DNA of 61,469 bases from RGIG4608 sp045635885 (lineage in GTDB: Bacteria > Bacillota > Clostridia > Oscillospirales > CAG-272): the NCBI GenBank assembly GCA_045635885.1, contig JAZTWO010000041.1, positions 1-61,469 of the forward strand, read 5' to 3'. The notes under the pieces were generated by a model. The model saw only the letters and a list, made by a program, of their open reading frames with translations. It made no database searches and had not been told where the DNA came from. Within the stretch, counting starts at the first letter, position 1. Each line of letters opens with the position of its first letter. The position numbers were made by a program, and so were the translations under genes. Positions 52,599-61,322 of this stretch are shown piece by piece.

Positions 52599-52641
52599 TA
52601 TATTGAATTATTATGTACACTTCTAAATCAGGAGGCAAAAA

Positions 52642-53925
52642 ATGAAAATCAATGAAATCAAATCACAAATAATTAATGGGGATTTTGACCTCAAACTTGC
52701 AAAGCTCTATGGCTCTGCGGCATTAAACAGTCAAAAAGACCGCTATATCAATGCAATCAACTCATTCGCTTCCCTTTTTGGCGAAGAAAGAGATGTAAAT
52801 ATTTACTCTGTTCCCGGCAGAAGCGAGCTTGCAGGCAACCACACCGACCACAATAACGGAAAGGTAATTGCCGCTTCAATCGACCTTGATATTATTGCAA
52901 TCGTTTCTCAAAACGGAACAAACACCATCAACCTCAAAAGCGAGGGCTTCCGTCATATAAACTTAGATTACACCGAATATAACCAGCCCAACGAAGCTCA
53001 TTTTGGCTCAACCGCATCCCTTATTGCAGGCATGTGCCAAGGATTTGTTGAAAAAGGTTATAGCATTGGCGGTTTTGATGCATATTGTACTTCAAACGTG
53101 CTTCGTGGTTCAGGACTTTCATCAAGTGCCGCATTTGAAGATATGGTGGGCAATATTTTAAACCACGAGTTCAATAACGGAAGTGTTTCTAATATCGAAA
53201 TTGCAAAGCTTGCTCAATATGCAGAAAACGTATTCTTCGGCAAGCCCTGTGGACTTATGGACCAGGTTGCATGCGCTCACGGTGGTATTGTTTCAATTGA
53301 CTTTGAAGACACAAAAAATCCCAAAATTGAAAAAATAGATTTCGACCTCACAAAAGCAGGATATAACCTTTGCATTGTTGACACAGGCGGAAACCACGCA
53401 GACCTCACAGACGACTATGCTTCCGTTCCACAGGAGATGAAATCCGTTGCCGCACTTCTTGGCAAAACACATCTTCGCCTTTGCACAATGGAAGAAGTTC
53501 TTGAAAACGTGAAAGAAATTCGTGAAAAATGTGGCGATAGAGCACTTATGAGAGCAATTCACTTTTTCCGTGAAAACGAGAGAGTTGATACCATGAAGCA
53601 AACTCTAAGTGCAGGCGAACTTGATCTCTATTTTGCAGGAGTGAAAGAGTCGGGCAAATCCTCTTTCTGCTATCTCCAAAACGTTTATACAACAAAGAAC
53701 GTTGCAGAACAAGGACTTTCACTTGCGCTTTGCATTACAGATAGATTTATGCATAGCAACAAGGGTGCATTCCGTGTTCACGGTGGTGGCTTTGCAGGAA
53801 CAATTCAGGCGTACCTTTCAAACGAAGACGTTGCGCTTTATAAAGAAACAATGGATTCAGTGTTTGGCGAAGGTGCATGCCTCGTTCTTCGTGTTCGTCA
53901 AGAAGGCGCAATTAAGGTAAACTGA
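52642..53925 (+). CDS. galK: Galactokinase (GHMP kinase)
   Basis: A 427-residue GHMP-family sugar kinase, phosphorylating galactose at C1. PGRSELAGNHTDHNNGK replaces the common GRVNLIGEHTDYNxG substrate motif, a variant known in clostridial GalK-like proteins. GSGLSSSAAFE is the ATP-binding loop and VHGGGFAGT the third GHMP motif. The predicted catalytic Arg/Asp pair lies in PGRSE and CGLMDQVA. There is no Leloir partner (galT, galE) nearby, so a related sugar such as GalNAc is possible. AGGAGG precedes the ATG. Confidence 0.88.
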   Translation: MKINEIKSQIINGDFDLKLAKLYGSAALNSQKDRYINAINSFASLFGEERDVNIYSVPGRSELAGNHTDHNNGKVIAASIDLDIIAIVSQNGTNTINLKSEGFRHINLDYTEYNQPNEAHFGSTASLIAGMCQGFVEKGYSIGGFDAYCTSNVLRGSGLSSSAAFEDMVGNILNHEFNNGSVSNIEIAKLAQYAENVFFGKPCGLMDQVACAHGGIVSIDFEDTKNPKIEKIDFDLTKAGYNLCIVDTGGNHADLTDDYASVPQEMKSVAALLGKTHLRLCTMEEVLENVKEIREKCGDRALMRAIHFFRENERVDTMKQTLSAGELDLYFAGVKESGKSSFCYLQNVYTTKNVAEQGLSLALCITDRFMHSNKGAFRVHGGGFAGTIQAYLSNEDVALYKETMDSVFGEGACLVLRVRQEGAIKVN

Positions 53926-54698
53926 TGGCAAATTATTCTATCACTTCCCTTTATTCCGGTTCAAAGGGCAATAGCGTGCTTATCGAAAGTGAAAATGCCA
54001 AAATTTTGATTGATGCAGGAAAAAGTGCCCGTGCGCTTTGTAAAGCCCTTGCAGAAATTGATAAAACAATTGAAGAAATCGACGCAATTTTCATCACGCA
54101 CGAACACGCCGACCATATTGGCGCACTTGAAGTGCTACTGAAAAAGCACAAAATCCCCGTTCATATCGTGGGCATTAGTGCCAATAAACTTCTAATGCGC
54201 TCAAAGGAAATATTTGAAGACGTTCTTTGCCTTCACACACCAATTTTCACAGTGAATGTTGGGAACATGAAAATAACAAGCTTCCCCACTCCCCATGACA
54301 GCGAATATTCGGTTGGCTATCACATTGAAATTGGTGAAACGTGCATTGGATATGCCACGGATATTGGCTATATAACCGAAGAAATCAAAGGCGCACTTTC
54401 CGGTTGCGAAAGCATTGTGCTTGAGTGTAATCACGACGAAAAAATGCTTATGGAAGGACCATATCCCTATGATTTAAAGCTCCGCATAAAATCAAATCGG
54501 GGTCACCTTTCAAACCGTGCGTGTGCAGAGTTTGTCAGCGACCTTTGTTTTATCGGCACAAAAAACATTCTCCTTGCCCACTTAAGCGAGGAAAATAATG
54601 ACCCCGACCTCGCCTTTGACGAGGTTTGGAGCGCAATTTCTGACGAAACAATCAACCTAAAAATTGCTTCACAATATCAACCCACAAAACTGATTTAA
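53925..54698 (+). CDS. WalJ/YycJ-type metallo-beta-lactamase-fold hydrolase
   Basis: A 257-residue protein with a single MBL domain. THEHADHIG is the zinc motif near residue 59, and the downstream HDSEYSVGY, YATDIGY and LLAHLSEENN segments fit the YycJ/WalJ family, a 5'-3' DNA exonuclease linked to mismatch repair and wall regulation in Bacillus. Its ATG overlaps the galK TGA by one base. Its neighbour rlmH recalls the end of the walRK operon (yycJ-yyxA-rlmH), minus the other genes. Confidence 0.88.
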   Translation: MANYSITSLYSGSKGNSVLIESENAKILIDAGKSARALCKALAEIDKTIEEIDAIFITHEHADHIGALEVLLKKHKIPVHIVGISANKLLMRSKEIFEDVLCLHTPIFTVNVGNMKITSFPTPHDSEYSVGYHIEIGETCIGYATDIGYITEEIKGALSGCESIVLECNHDEKMLMEGPYPYDLKLRIKSNRGHLSNRACAEFVSDLCFIGTKNILLAHLSEENNDPDLAFDEVWSAISDETINLKIASQYQPTKLI

Positions 54699-54707
54699 GG
54701 ACAAATT

Positions 54708-55187
54708 ATGTTAAACGTTAAAATTTACGTCACAGGCACACTTAAAGAGCAGTATTATAAGGATGCCATTGCAGAATATAAAAAACGCCTTAATGCATAC
54801 TGCAAGCTTGATATAATTGAATATAAGGAGTACAAGCTCCCCGAAAATCCAAGCGAAAAGCAGATTGAACAAGCACTTGTGGCAGAGGGGCAAAAAATCC
54901 TTTCCGATATTTCGCCCAAAGCATATAAAATTGCAATGTGTGTGGAGGGTAAGCAACTTTCAAGCGAGGAATTTGCCGAAAAGCTTGATAAAATCGGCAT
55001 CACTCACGGTGAGCTTGCAATAATTATCGGCAGTTCATACGGACTTTCTAACGAATTAAAGCAAGCGTGTGATTTTCGCATGTCGGTGTCAAAAATGACA
55101 CTAACCCATCAAATGCTTAGGGTGTGGCTCGTTGAAATAATTTATCGTTGCCTCTCCATCAATAATGGCGGAAAATATCACAAATAA
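54708..55187 (+). CDS. rlmH: 23S rRNA pseudouridine-1915 N3-methyltransferase RlmH
   Basis: A 159-residue SPOUT methyltransferase acting on the assembled ribosome. IIIGSSYGLSNELK and LTHQMLRVWLVEIIYRCLSINNGGKYHK form the SAM-binding knot and the conserved C-terminus ending in the family-typical KYHK. It begins nine bases after the WalJ stop. Confidence 0.96.
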   Translation: MLNVKIYVTGTLKEQYYKDAIAEYKKRLNAYCKLDIIEYKEYKLPENPSEKQIEQALVAEGQKILSDISPKAYKIAMCVEGKQLSSEEFAEKLDKIGITHGELAIIIGSSYGLSNELKQACDFRMSVSKMTLTHQMLRVWLVEIIYRCLSINNGGKYHK

Positions 55188-55220
55188 AAACAAAAGGACT
55201 CAATTTGAGTCCTTTTTTGT
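55188..55220. terminator. Bidirectional terminator
   Basis: AAAAGGACTCAA/TTGAGTCCTTTT stem (about 55192-55216) with T-runs on both strands, between rlmH and the convergent P-loop gene. Confidence 0.9.
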
Positions 55221-55757
55221 TTATAAATCAAACTTTTCTTTTATCATTTTCGCAACAACGTCGGGTGCGAGGTTAGTATTGTCAATTCTCAAATAATTTT
55301 CAAAGGGAATTTCGCCCTCTTCACTAACAAGTCGGTGATTATCTTCGTTAAGTAATCTTTGCTCTGAAGCAACCAAATCTCGCTTCGACGCCTTGTTTTT
55401 AAGGCGATTCTCCGTCTTGTTTCTCTCAAGACGAACACTTTTGTCGGCAATAAGCTCCACACAGTAAACTTCATCAAATTTTGATGCGACATTCATCACA
55501 TATTCACGGTCAGAAGGCATATCAAAAGCCCACATCACCGTAAAAATCATACCTTGATAGTCACCTTTAACAAACTCGTCAAAAACAACCTCACGCAATT
55601 TTTGTATTGCTTCCCCGTGAAAATATCCAAAAACATCAATAACCGGCTCAATCATCATGTGATTGTGAAAAAGGCGCAAATCTGTCATCTTCATAAGCTC
55701 CTGCCCCACGGTCATCTTTCCAACCGCCCCACTTCCGATTATCAACACTAATTTCAT
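55221..55757 (-). CDS. P-loop kinase-like protein
   Basis: A 178-residue small P-loop NTPase. LVLIIGSGAVGKMTVGQEL has an intact Walker A (GSGAVGKMT, residues 8-16), and the fold resembles shikimate/gluconate-kinase-type nucleotide kinases, with an FHNHMMIEP substrate-side segment and a lid (LERNKTENRLKNKASKRD). Such GxVGKMTVG proteins are annotated as AAA or shikimate-kinase-like; the substrate is unknown. The ribosome site GGCAGGTG is acceptable. Monocistronic or downstream of the LRR lipoprotein (about 30-base gap). Confidence 0.75.
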   Translation of the reverse strand: MKLVLIIGSGAVGKMTVGQELMKMTDLRLFHNHMMIEPVIDVFGYFHGEAIQKLREVVFDEFVKGDYQGMIFTVMWAFDMPSDREYVMNVASKFDEVYCVELIADKSVRLERNKTENRLKNKASKRDLVASEQRLLNEDNHRLVSEEGEIPFENYLRIDNTNLAPDVVAKMIKEKFDL

Positions 55758-55787
55758 ATTTTCACCTGCCTTTTTGATTTTGTTAAT

Positions 55788-57695
55788 TTATTCGCCTGTA
55801 TAGCCCCAAACAACAGGACAATCATAACTGTTCCACCAGGAATTCCACCCGCTTGGCTTAGAAGATGCTTCACAGTAAATTGTAAGGGATGTACAATCTT
55901 GGAATACCCCAGAATCAATACTTGTTACTGAATCAGGGATTACTATGCTTGCAAGAGATGTGCAATCACGGAATGCCCAAACACCAATACTTGTTACTGA
56001 ATCGGGTATTACTACACTTGTAAGTGATGTGCAATAAGCAAATGCATAACCACCAATACTTGTTACTGAATCGGGGATTACTACACTTGTAAGGGATGTG
56101 CAATTATAGAATGCATGACTACCAATACTTGTTACTGAATCGGGGATTGTAAATAATTTTGCTTCTTTTCCTATCGCATATTGTATTAATATTGTTCCAT
56201 TTTTGCTATAAAGATTTCCATCAATAGATTTATAATGCTGATTGTTTGTGTCAACCTCTATGCTTGTAAGGGATGTGCAATTATCAAATGCATATTTACC
56301 AATGCTTGTTACTGAATCGCCTATCTCTACACTTGTAAGGGCTGAGCAATATTCGAATGCATATTCACCAATACTTGTTACTGAATCGGGAATTACTATG
56401 CTTGTAAGGGATGTGCAATCAGAGAATGCAGAATTACCAATACTTGTTACTGAATCGGGTATTACTACACTTGTAAGAGATGCGCAATCACGGAATGTAT
56501 CATCACCAATACTTGTTACTGAATCTGGTATTACTACACTTGTAAGCGATGCGCAACCACGGAATGCATCATCACCAATACTTGTTACTGAATCAGGTAT
56601 TACTACGCTTGTAAGGGATGTGCAAAACCCGAATGCACCAGCACCAATACTTGTTACTGAATCGGGTATTCCTATGCTTGCAAGGGATGTACAATTACGG
56701 AATACAGAATTACCAATACTTGTTATTGAATCGGGTATCACTATGCTTGCAAGGGATGTGCAATTATCGAATGCATTATTACCAATGCTTGTTACTGAAT
56801 TTGGTATTTCTATGCTTGTAAGTGATGTGCAATTATAGAATGCAGAATTACCAATACTTGTTACCGAATCGCCTATCTCTACACTTGTAAGGGATTTGCA
56901 CTTATAGAATGTGTACATACCAATACTTGTTATTGAATCGGGTATCACTATGCTTGCAAGGGATGTGCAATTATCGAATGCATTATTACCAATGCTTGTT
57001 ACTGAATTTGGTATCTCTATGCTTTTTAGAGATGTACAATAACGGAATGCAAGCTCACCAATACTTGTTACTGAATCGGGGATTACTATGCTTGTAAGAG
57101 ATGAGCAGAACGCGAATGTAGCATTACCAATACTTGTTACTGAATCACCTATCTCTACGCTTGTAAGTGATTCGCAATTTTTGAATGCCCAATTACCAAT
57201 CCTTGTTACTGAATCACCTATCTCTACACTTACAAGTGATTTGCAACCATAGAATGCAGAATTACCAATACTTGTTACCGAATCGCCTATCTCTACACTT
57301 GTAAGAAATCGGCAATTATAAAATGCATTATCACCAACACTTGTTACCGAATCTCCTATCACTACACTTGTAAGAAATCGGCAATCATAAAATGCATTAT
57401 CACCAATGCTTGTTACTGAATTGGGGATTAGTATACTTGTAAGTGATTTGCATTTTTTGAATGCATTACGACGAATACTCGTCACAGGTAACTCGTTATA
57501 AGTTGATGGAATAATGATATCCGTATCTGTGCAAGTTCCAATGCCTGTTACAGAGTAACTTTGACCGTCTGCATTTAATGAAAATTCAAGACTTTCCAAT
57601 ACTGCGTTATGTTCAATATTTTCATTACCACCGCAAGAAGTTATCGTAAGTGCTAAAGCAATTGAAATTAATATAAATAATAAAACTTTTTTCAT
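55788..57695 (-). CDS. BspA-like leucine-rich-repeat lipoprotein
   Basis: A 635-residue lipoprotein: signal ending ITSC with lipidated Cys at 21, a short spacer, then the same NADGQSYSVTGIGTCTDTDI module that opens the array in the 33492 paralogue, and about 23 LRR_5 repeats of 23 residues (DSVTSIGxxAFxxCTSLTSVVIP). One break near 490-520 (VDTNNQHYKSIDGNLYSKNG) is a standard BspA-array spacer. The C-terminal cap is IYCEASSKPSGW...CPVVWGYTGE. It lacks the Cys-pair repeats of the two larger paralogues. Probable surface adhesin. At DNA level many 69-base units are nearly identical. Confidence 0.86.
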   Translation of the reverse strand: MKKVLLFILISIALALTITSCGGNENIEHNAVLESLEFSLNADGQSYSVTGIGTCTDTDIIIPSTYNELPVTSIRRNAFKKCKSLTSILIPNSVTSIGDNAFYDCRFLTSVVIGDSVTSVGDNAFYNCRFLTSVEIGDSVTSIGNSAFYGCKSLVSVEIGDSVTRIGNWAFKNCESLTSVEIGDSVTSIGNATFAFCSSLTSIVIPDSVTSIGELAFRYCTSLKSIEIPNSVTSIGNNAFDNCTSLASIVIPDSITSIGMYTFYKCKSLTSVEIGDSVTSIGNSAFYNCTSLTSIEIPNSVTSIGNNAFDNCTSLASIVIPDSITSIGNSVFRNCTSLASIGIPDSVTSIGAGAFGFCTSLTSVVIPDSVTSIGDDAFRGCASLTSVVIPDSVTSIGDDTFRDCASLTSVVIPDSVTSIGNSAFSDCTSLTSIVIPDSVTSIGEYAFEYCSALTSVEIGDSVTSIGKYAFDNCTSLTSIEVDTNNQHYKSIDGNLYSKNGTILIQYAIGKEAKLFTIPDSVTSIGSHAFYNCTSLTSVVIPDSVTSIGGYAFAYCTSLTSVVIPDSVTSIGVWAFRDCTSLASIVIPDSVTSIDSGVFQDCTSLTIYCEASSKPSGWNSWWNSYDCPVVWGYTGE

Positions 57696-57736
57696 AATTT
57701 TTCCTCACGTTTCAGCCCGTCGGCATTTATACCTAC

Positions 57737-57765
57737 ATTTTACCACCACTTGAATATTTTGTCAA
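57737..57765 (-). promoter_or_regulatory. Promoter of the 635-residue LRR lipoprotein
   Basis: On the minus strand TTGACA (57765-57760), 17 bases, TAAAAT (57742-57737). Confidence 0.75.
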
Positions 57766-57834
57766 CACATTAATATTTGTGATTTCTATTGTGTTACACG
57801 TTGTTAGTGCAAACATCACGGCTATGTAACTTTA

Positions 57835-57975
57835 AATATCAAAACCCTTTTGTCGCTTTTTCTTTTGAGAAAGTAGCCCCAAAAGAAAAAGCTTTGCAAA
57901 AAGAAAACGGGCATTTTGTGCTCAAGCCGCTTGGCTTCCGCTTTTGAAAAAGCGGAGCAAAACAACAGCTTTGGT
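57835..57975. repeat. Intergenic hairpin-rich element
   Basis: No ORF. Two perfect hairpins: GCTTTTTCTTTTG (57855-57867) pairs with CAAAAGAAAAAGC (57880-57892), and CCGCTTTTGAAAAAGCGG (57938-57955). The second resembles the CGCTTTTGAAAAAGCTCCGCAAAAC ends of the 15854-16209 repeat. It lies between the LRR lipoprotein promoter and the alaS terminator. Possibly another repeat family. Confidence 0.45.
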
Positions 57976-57986
57976 TAATGTAAACA

Positions 57987-58015
57987 TCAAAAAAAAGGCA
58001 GGTTCCCTGCCGTTT
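57987..58015 (-). terminator. Terminator of alaS
   Basis: GGCAGG/CCTGCC around TTC (57997-58011), followed on the minus strand by eight T. Confidence 0.9.
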
Positions 58016-58045
58016 TCATCTATTTATTATAATAGTTTTATCCAA

Positions 58046-60676
58046 TTATTTTGACATTGTTTCAACAATTTCCTCTGCTTTTGTCAAAGCTTCGTCAATC
58101 TTGCTTACGTCAACACCACCTGCCATAGCAGAGTCGGGACGTCCACCGCCCTTGCCGCCTGTAACTGCCGCAACAGCGCCAACAAGCTTGCCTGCGTGAA
58201 CACCGTTTGCAACCGCGTCCTTACCTGCAACTGCGATAAAGTTGAGCTTACCGTTAGCATTAACCGCAAGAACCGCAACTGTATCAGAATGCTCTGCCTT
58301 AATCTTGTCGCCAAGTGTTCTTGCACTGTCAACGTCCATGCCTTCGGCATTAAATGCGATAAGTTTAACGCTCTTAATCTGCTTTGCAGATCCAAGAACT
58401 CCATCAAGCTTTGAAGCTGCAATCTTGTTATTAAGCGCTTCAATTTCCTTCTTAAGTGAAGCAATTTCGCCCATAACTGCCCCTGCTCTCTTTGCAAGGT
58501 CATTTGTATTGGGAACTTTAAGCTCTGCAGCCGCCTGATTGATAAGTGCATCTCTTGTTGCAAGAACGTGAAGAACGCCAAGACCTGTTACCGCTTCAAT
58601 TCTTCTTACGCCTGCCGCAACGGATGATTCACTTGTAATCTTGAAAAGACCAATCTTGCCTGTGTTGTCACAGTGTGTACCACCGCAAAGCTCGGTTGAG
58701 AAGTTGCCCATCTTAACTACACGAACAGTCTTGCCATACTTTTCGCCAAAGAGTGCCATAGCGCCCTCTTTTCTTGCGCTTTCAATGTCCATTTCTCTTG
58801 TAACGATTTCGTTAGCCGCAAGAATGTGAGCATTAACAAGCATTTCAACTTCCTTAAGCTCATTTTCAGTAAGAGCAACAAAGTGTGTAAAGTCAAATCG
58901 GCAAACGTTTTCGTCAACGTAAGAGCCCGCCTGCTCAACATGTGTGCCAAGAACTGTACGAAGAGCCGCCTGAAGCAAGTGAGCCGCAGAGTGATTTCTC
59001 TTAATAGCATCACGGCGAGAATCAAGAATATCTGCAGTAACCACATCACCAACGTTCAATGTGCCATTGGCAACTGTGCAAAGGTGAATGTAAACACCGT
59101 CAGTTTTCTTTGTATCATATACGTTAAGAAGCAAGTTTTCTGCATAGATTGTACCACAGTCGCCAACCTGACCGCCGCCCTCTCCATAGAAAGGAGTCTT
59201 GTCAAGCACAACTGTGCAATCGCCCTCGTTAACGGAGTCAACACTCTCATCATTAACAAGAATTGCAACAACCTTTGCTTCTGTTCTGTAATCTGTATAA
59301 CCTGTAAATTCGGTTTTGGGAAGATCTGCAAGAATGTTCTTTGAGTTGTCGGACCAACCGCTAATATTAGCTCTTGCCTCTCTTGCTCTTGTTCTCTGGT
59401 CGAGCATAAGCGCCTTAAATGCTTCCTCGTCAATCTTAAGATGATTTTCTTCTGCGATTTCTCTTGTCAAATCAATGGGGAAACCAAATGTGTCATAGAG
59501 CTTGAATACTTCTTCACCTGAAATTGTGTCGCTATTTTCATTAATAGCATTGCGAACAAGCTCAGAAAGGATTGAAAGACCTGCATCGATTGTTGCATCA
59601 AATCTTTCTTCTTCCATAGAAAGCACCTTGCGGATGTAATCGCCCTTTTCTGAAAGCTCGGGATAAGCCGCACAGCTTTCGTTAATTGCAACGTTAACCA
59701 TATCAACAAGGAATGCGTGATTGATGCCGAGAAGCTTTCCATGACGACAAGCACGACGAATAATTCTACGAAGAACGTATCCTCTGCCTTCGTTTGAAGG
59801 AATAACGCCATCCGCAATCATAAACATTGCGCTTCTTGTGTGGTCTGTGATAACACGAATAGAAATATCGTTGTTAGCATCGTTTCCGTATGTCTTGCCG
59901 CTAATTTCGCAAACCTTATCAATAATTCTTCTGATTGAGTCAACCTCAAACATATTGTCAACACCCTGCATTACGCACGCAAGACGTTCAAGACCCATAC
60001 CTGTGTCGATATTCTTTTGTGCAAGCTCCTCATATGTGCCGTCGCCCATATTGTTGAACTGTGAGAATACGTTGTTCCAAATTTCCATATATCTGTCGCA
60101 TTCGCAACCGGGCTTACAATTGGGATCACCACAACCGTACTTTTCGCCACGGTCAAAGTAGATTTCAGAACAAGGACCGCAAGGACCTGTACCGTGTTCC
60201 CAGAAGTTGTCTGCCTTGCCCATACGAACAACGTGGTCAGGGTTAACACCAATGTGATTTACCCAAATGTCATAGGATTCGTCGTCCTGCTCATAAATTG
60301 AGGGCCAAAGAAGATTTTCGGGAATTTCAAGCTCTTTTGTAAGGAATTCCCAGCACCATTCGATTGCTTCTACCTTGAAGTAGTCGCCAAATGAGAAGTT
60401 TCCGAGCATTTCAAAGAATGTGCCGTGACGAGCTGTGTGACCAACTCTTTCAAGGTCGGGTGTTCTGATACACTTTTGACATGTGCAAACTCTGTTTCTT
60501 GGTGGCTCTTCTTCACCGGTGAAGTATTTCTTCATAGGTGCCATACCGGAGTTAATAAGAAGCAAAGATTTGTCGTTAATAGGAACAAGTGGGAAGGATT
60601 TAAGTCTCAAATGTCCTTTTTTTTCAAAGAATGAGAGATAGCTTTCTCTCAAATCATTAAGTGATGTCCATTTCAT
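58046..60676 (-). CDS. alaS: Alanyl-tRNA synthetase
   Basis: An 876-residue class II synthetase. The catalytic core has motif 1 and 2 segments (RHGTFFEMLGNFSFGDYF). The editing domain has HSAAHLL and CGGTHC zinc ligands that clear mischarged Ser and Gly. The C-terminal DHHA1 domain ends GGKGGGRPDSAMAGG. It is full-length. Expression is controlled by the Ala-specific T-box upstream. Confidence 0.97.
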   Translation of the reverse strand: MKWTSLNDLRESYLSFFEKKGHLRLKSFPLVPINDKSLLLINSGMAPMKKYFTGEEEPPRNRVCTCQKCIRTPDLERVGHTARHGTFFEMLGNFSFGDYFKVEAIEWCWEFLTKELEIPENLLWPSIYEQDDESYDIWVNHIGVNPDHVVRMGKADNFWEHGTGPCGPCSEIYFDRGEKYGCGDPNCKPGCECDRYMEIWNNVFSQFNNMGDGTYEELAQKNIDTGMGLERLACVMQGVDNMFEVDSIRRIIDKVCEISGKTYGNDANNDISIRVITDHTRSAMFMIADGVIPSNEGRGYVLRRIIRRACRHGKLLGINHAFLVDMVNVAINESCAAYPELSEKGDYIRKVLSMEEERFDATIDAGLSILSELVRNAINENSDTISGEEVFKLYDTFGFPIDLTREIAEENHLKIDEEAFKALMLDQRTRAREARANISGWSDNSKNILADLPKTEFTGYTDYRTEAKVVAILVNDESVDSVNEGDCTVVLDKTPFYGEGGGQVGDCGTIYAENLLLNVYDTKKTDGVYIHLCTVANGTLNVGDVVTADILDSRRDAIKRNHSAAHLLQAALRTVLGTHVEQAGSYVDENVCRFDFTHFVALTENELKEVEMLVNAHILAANEIVTREMDIESARKEGAMALFGEKYGKTVRVVKMGNFSTELCGGTHCDNTGKIGLFKITSESSVAAGVRRIEAVTGLGVLHVLATRDALINQAAAELKVPNTNDLAKRAGAVMGEIASLKKEIEALNNKIAASKLDGVLGSAKQIKSVKLIAFNAEGMDVDSARTLGDKIKAEHSDTVAVLAVNANGKLNFIAVAGKDAVANGVHAGKLVGAVAAVTGGKGGGRPDSAMAGGVDVSKIDEALTKAEEIVETMSK

Positions 60677-60734
60677 TTTTTATGTTTCCTTTCGGTTAAT
60701 AATTTCAAAGTTAAGATGTTATCTTTCAATAAAA

Positions 60735-60985
60735 TAAAAAGCCCTCACGTCAAATGCATAAGCATAAGGACGAGAGCGCTCGTGATACCACCTTATTTCG
60801 CCATTTTCTCACAAAAATGACCTCATCAGCTAACTAATAGCCCACGCTTTAACGGGCGAACCCGACTTTCCTTTCGGAAGCAACTCAAGGATAGCTTCAC
60901 GCTCCGCACCCAACTGCCTCGCACCAACCGACAGCTCTCTGAACAAGCTCAAGAACGCTACTTATTCCTATCAACGTTTTTCATA
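60735..60985 (-). promoter_or_regulatory. T-box leader of alaS (Ala specifier)
   Basis: On the minus strand: AGAGAGCTGTCGGTTGGTG (AG-bulge and distal loop of stem I), specifier-loop sequence GAAGCTATCC with GCT (60895-60893) as the Ala codon, and the T-box motif AAGGTGGTATCACGAGC (60796-60778). The terminator GCTCTCGTCC/GACGTGAGGGC with a T-run lies at 60780-60730. Uncharged tRNA-Ala binding to the specifier and the T-box bulge would favour the antiterminator. Confidence 0.93.
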
Positions 60986-60992
60986 CATAGAT

Positions 60993-61021
60993 ATAATATC
61001 AAAAAAGAAGAGTTTTGTCAA
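60993..61021 (-). promoter_or_regulatory. Promoter of the T-box-alaS transcript
   Basis: On the minus strand TTGACA (61021-61016), 17 bases, TATTAT (60998-60993). Confidence 0.85.
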
Positions 61022-61164
61022 TAGATTTGATAAAAAAAACACACAAAATTCAACCACTTATTCAAATCTTCTCGCAAAATGAACATATATACTTTTTCAA
61101 TTGTTAACTAAATGTAAATTCGTCACAATTTTATTAATAATGCTAATTTTTTATCTTTTTCGCC

Positions 61165-61193
61165 TTGATTTATATTCTCCCTTATGCTATACT
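61165..61193 (+). promoter_or_regulatory. Promoter of the final lipoprotein
   Basis: TTGATT (61165-61170), 17 bases, TATACT (61188-61193). It predicts a leader of about 120 bases. Confidence 0.65.
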
Positions 61194-61243
61194 TTATGTG
61201 GTATTAGAATAACTATAATATTTCCCTACATTTATATATGTGA

Positions 61244-61284
61244 CGGTAACGAAAGGACATAAATTTTGTGTCTTTTCGTTACCG
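61244..61284 (+). promoter_or_regulatory. Stable leader hairpin
   Basis: CGGTAACGAAAGGACA (61244-61259) pairs with TGTCTTTTCGTTACCG (61269-61284), a 16-bp stem with one G-T pair and a nine-base loop. There is no T-run, so it is not a terminator. It lies in the 5' leader of the lipoprotein gene. It may stabilise the mRNA or be regulatory. Confidence 0.6.
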
Positions 61285-61322
61285 AAAATTGAAGTTCACA
61301 TAATAAAGAAAGGAAAAACATT

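Noticed and set aside
55900..57480. Direct 69-bp repeats that could look like a CRISPR array
   Set aside because: The repeats are in frame, encode LRR_5 units, and have no unique spacers of constant length; there are no cas genes.
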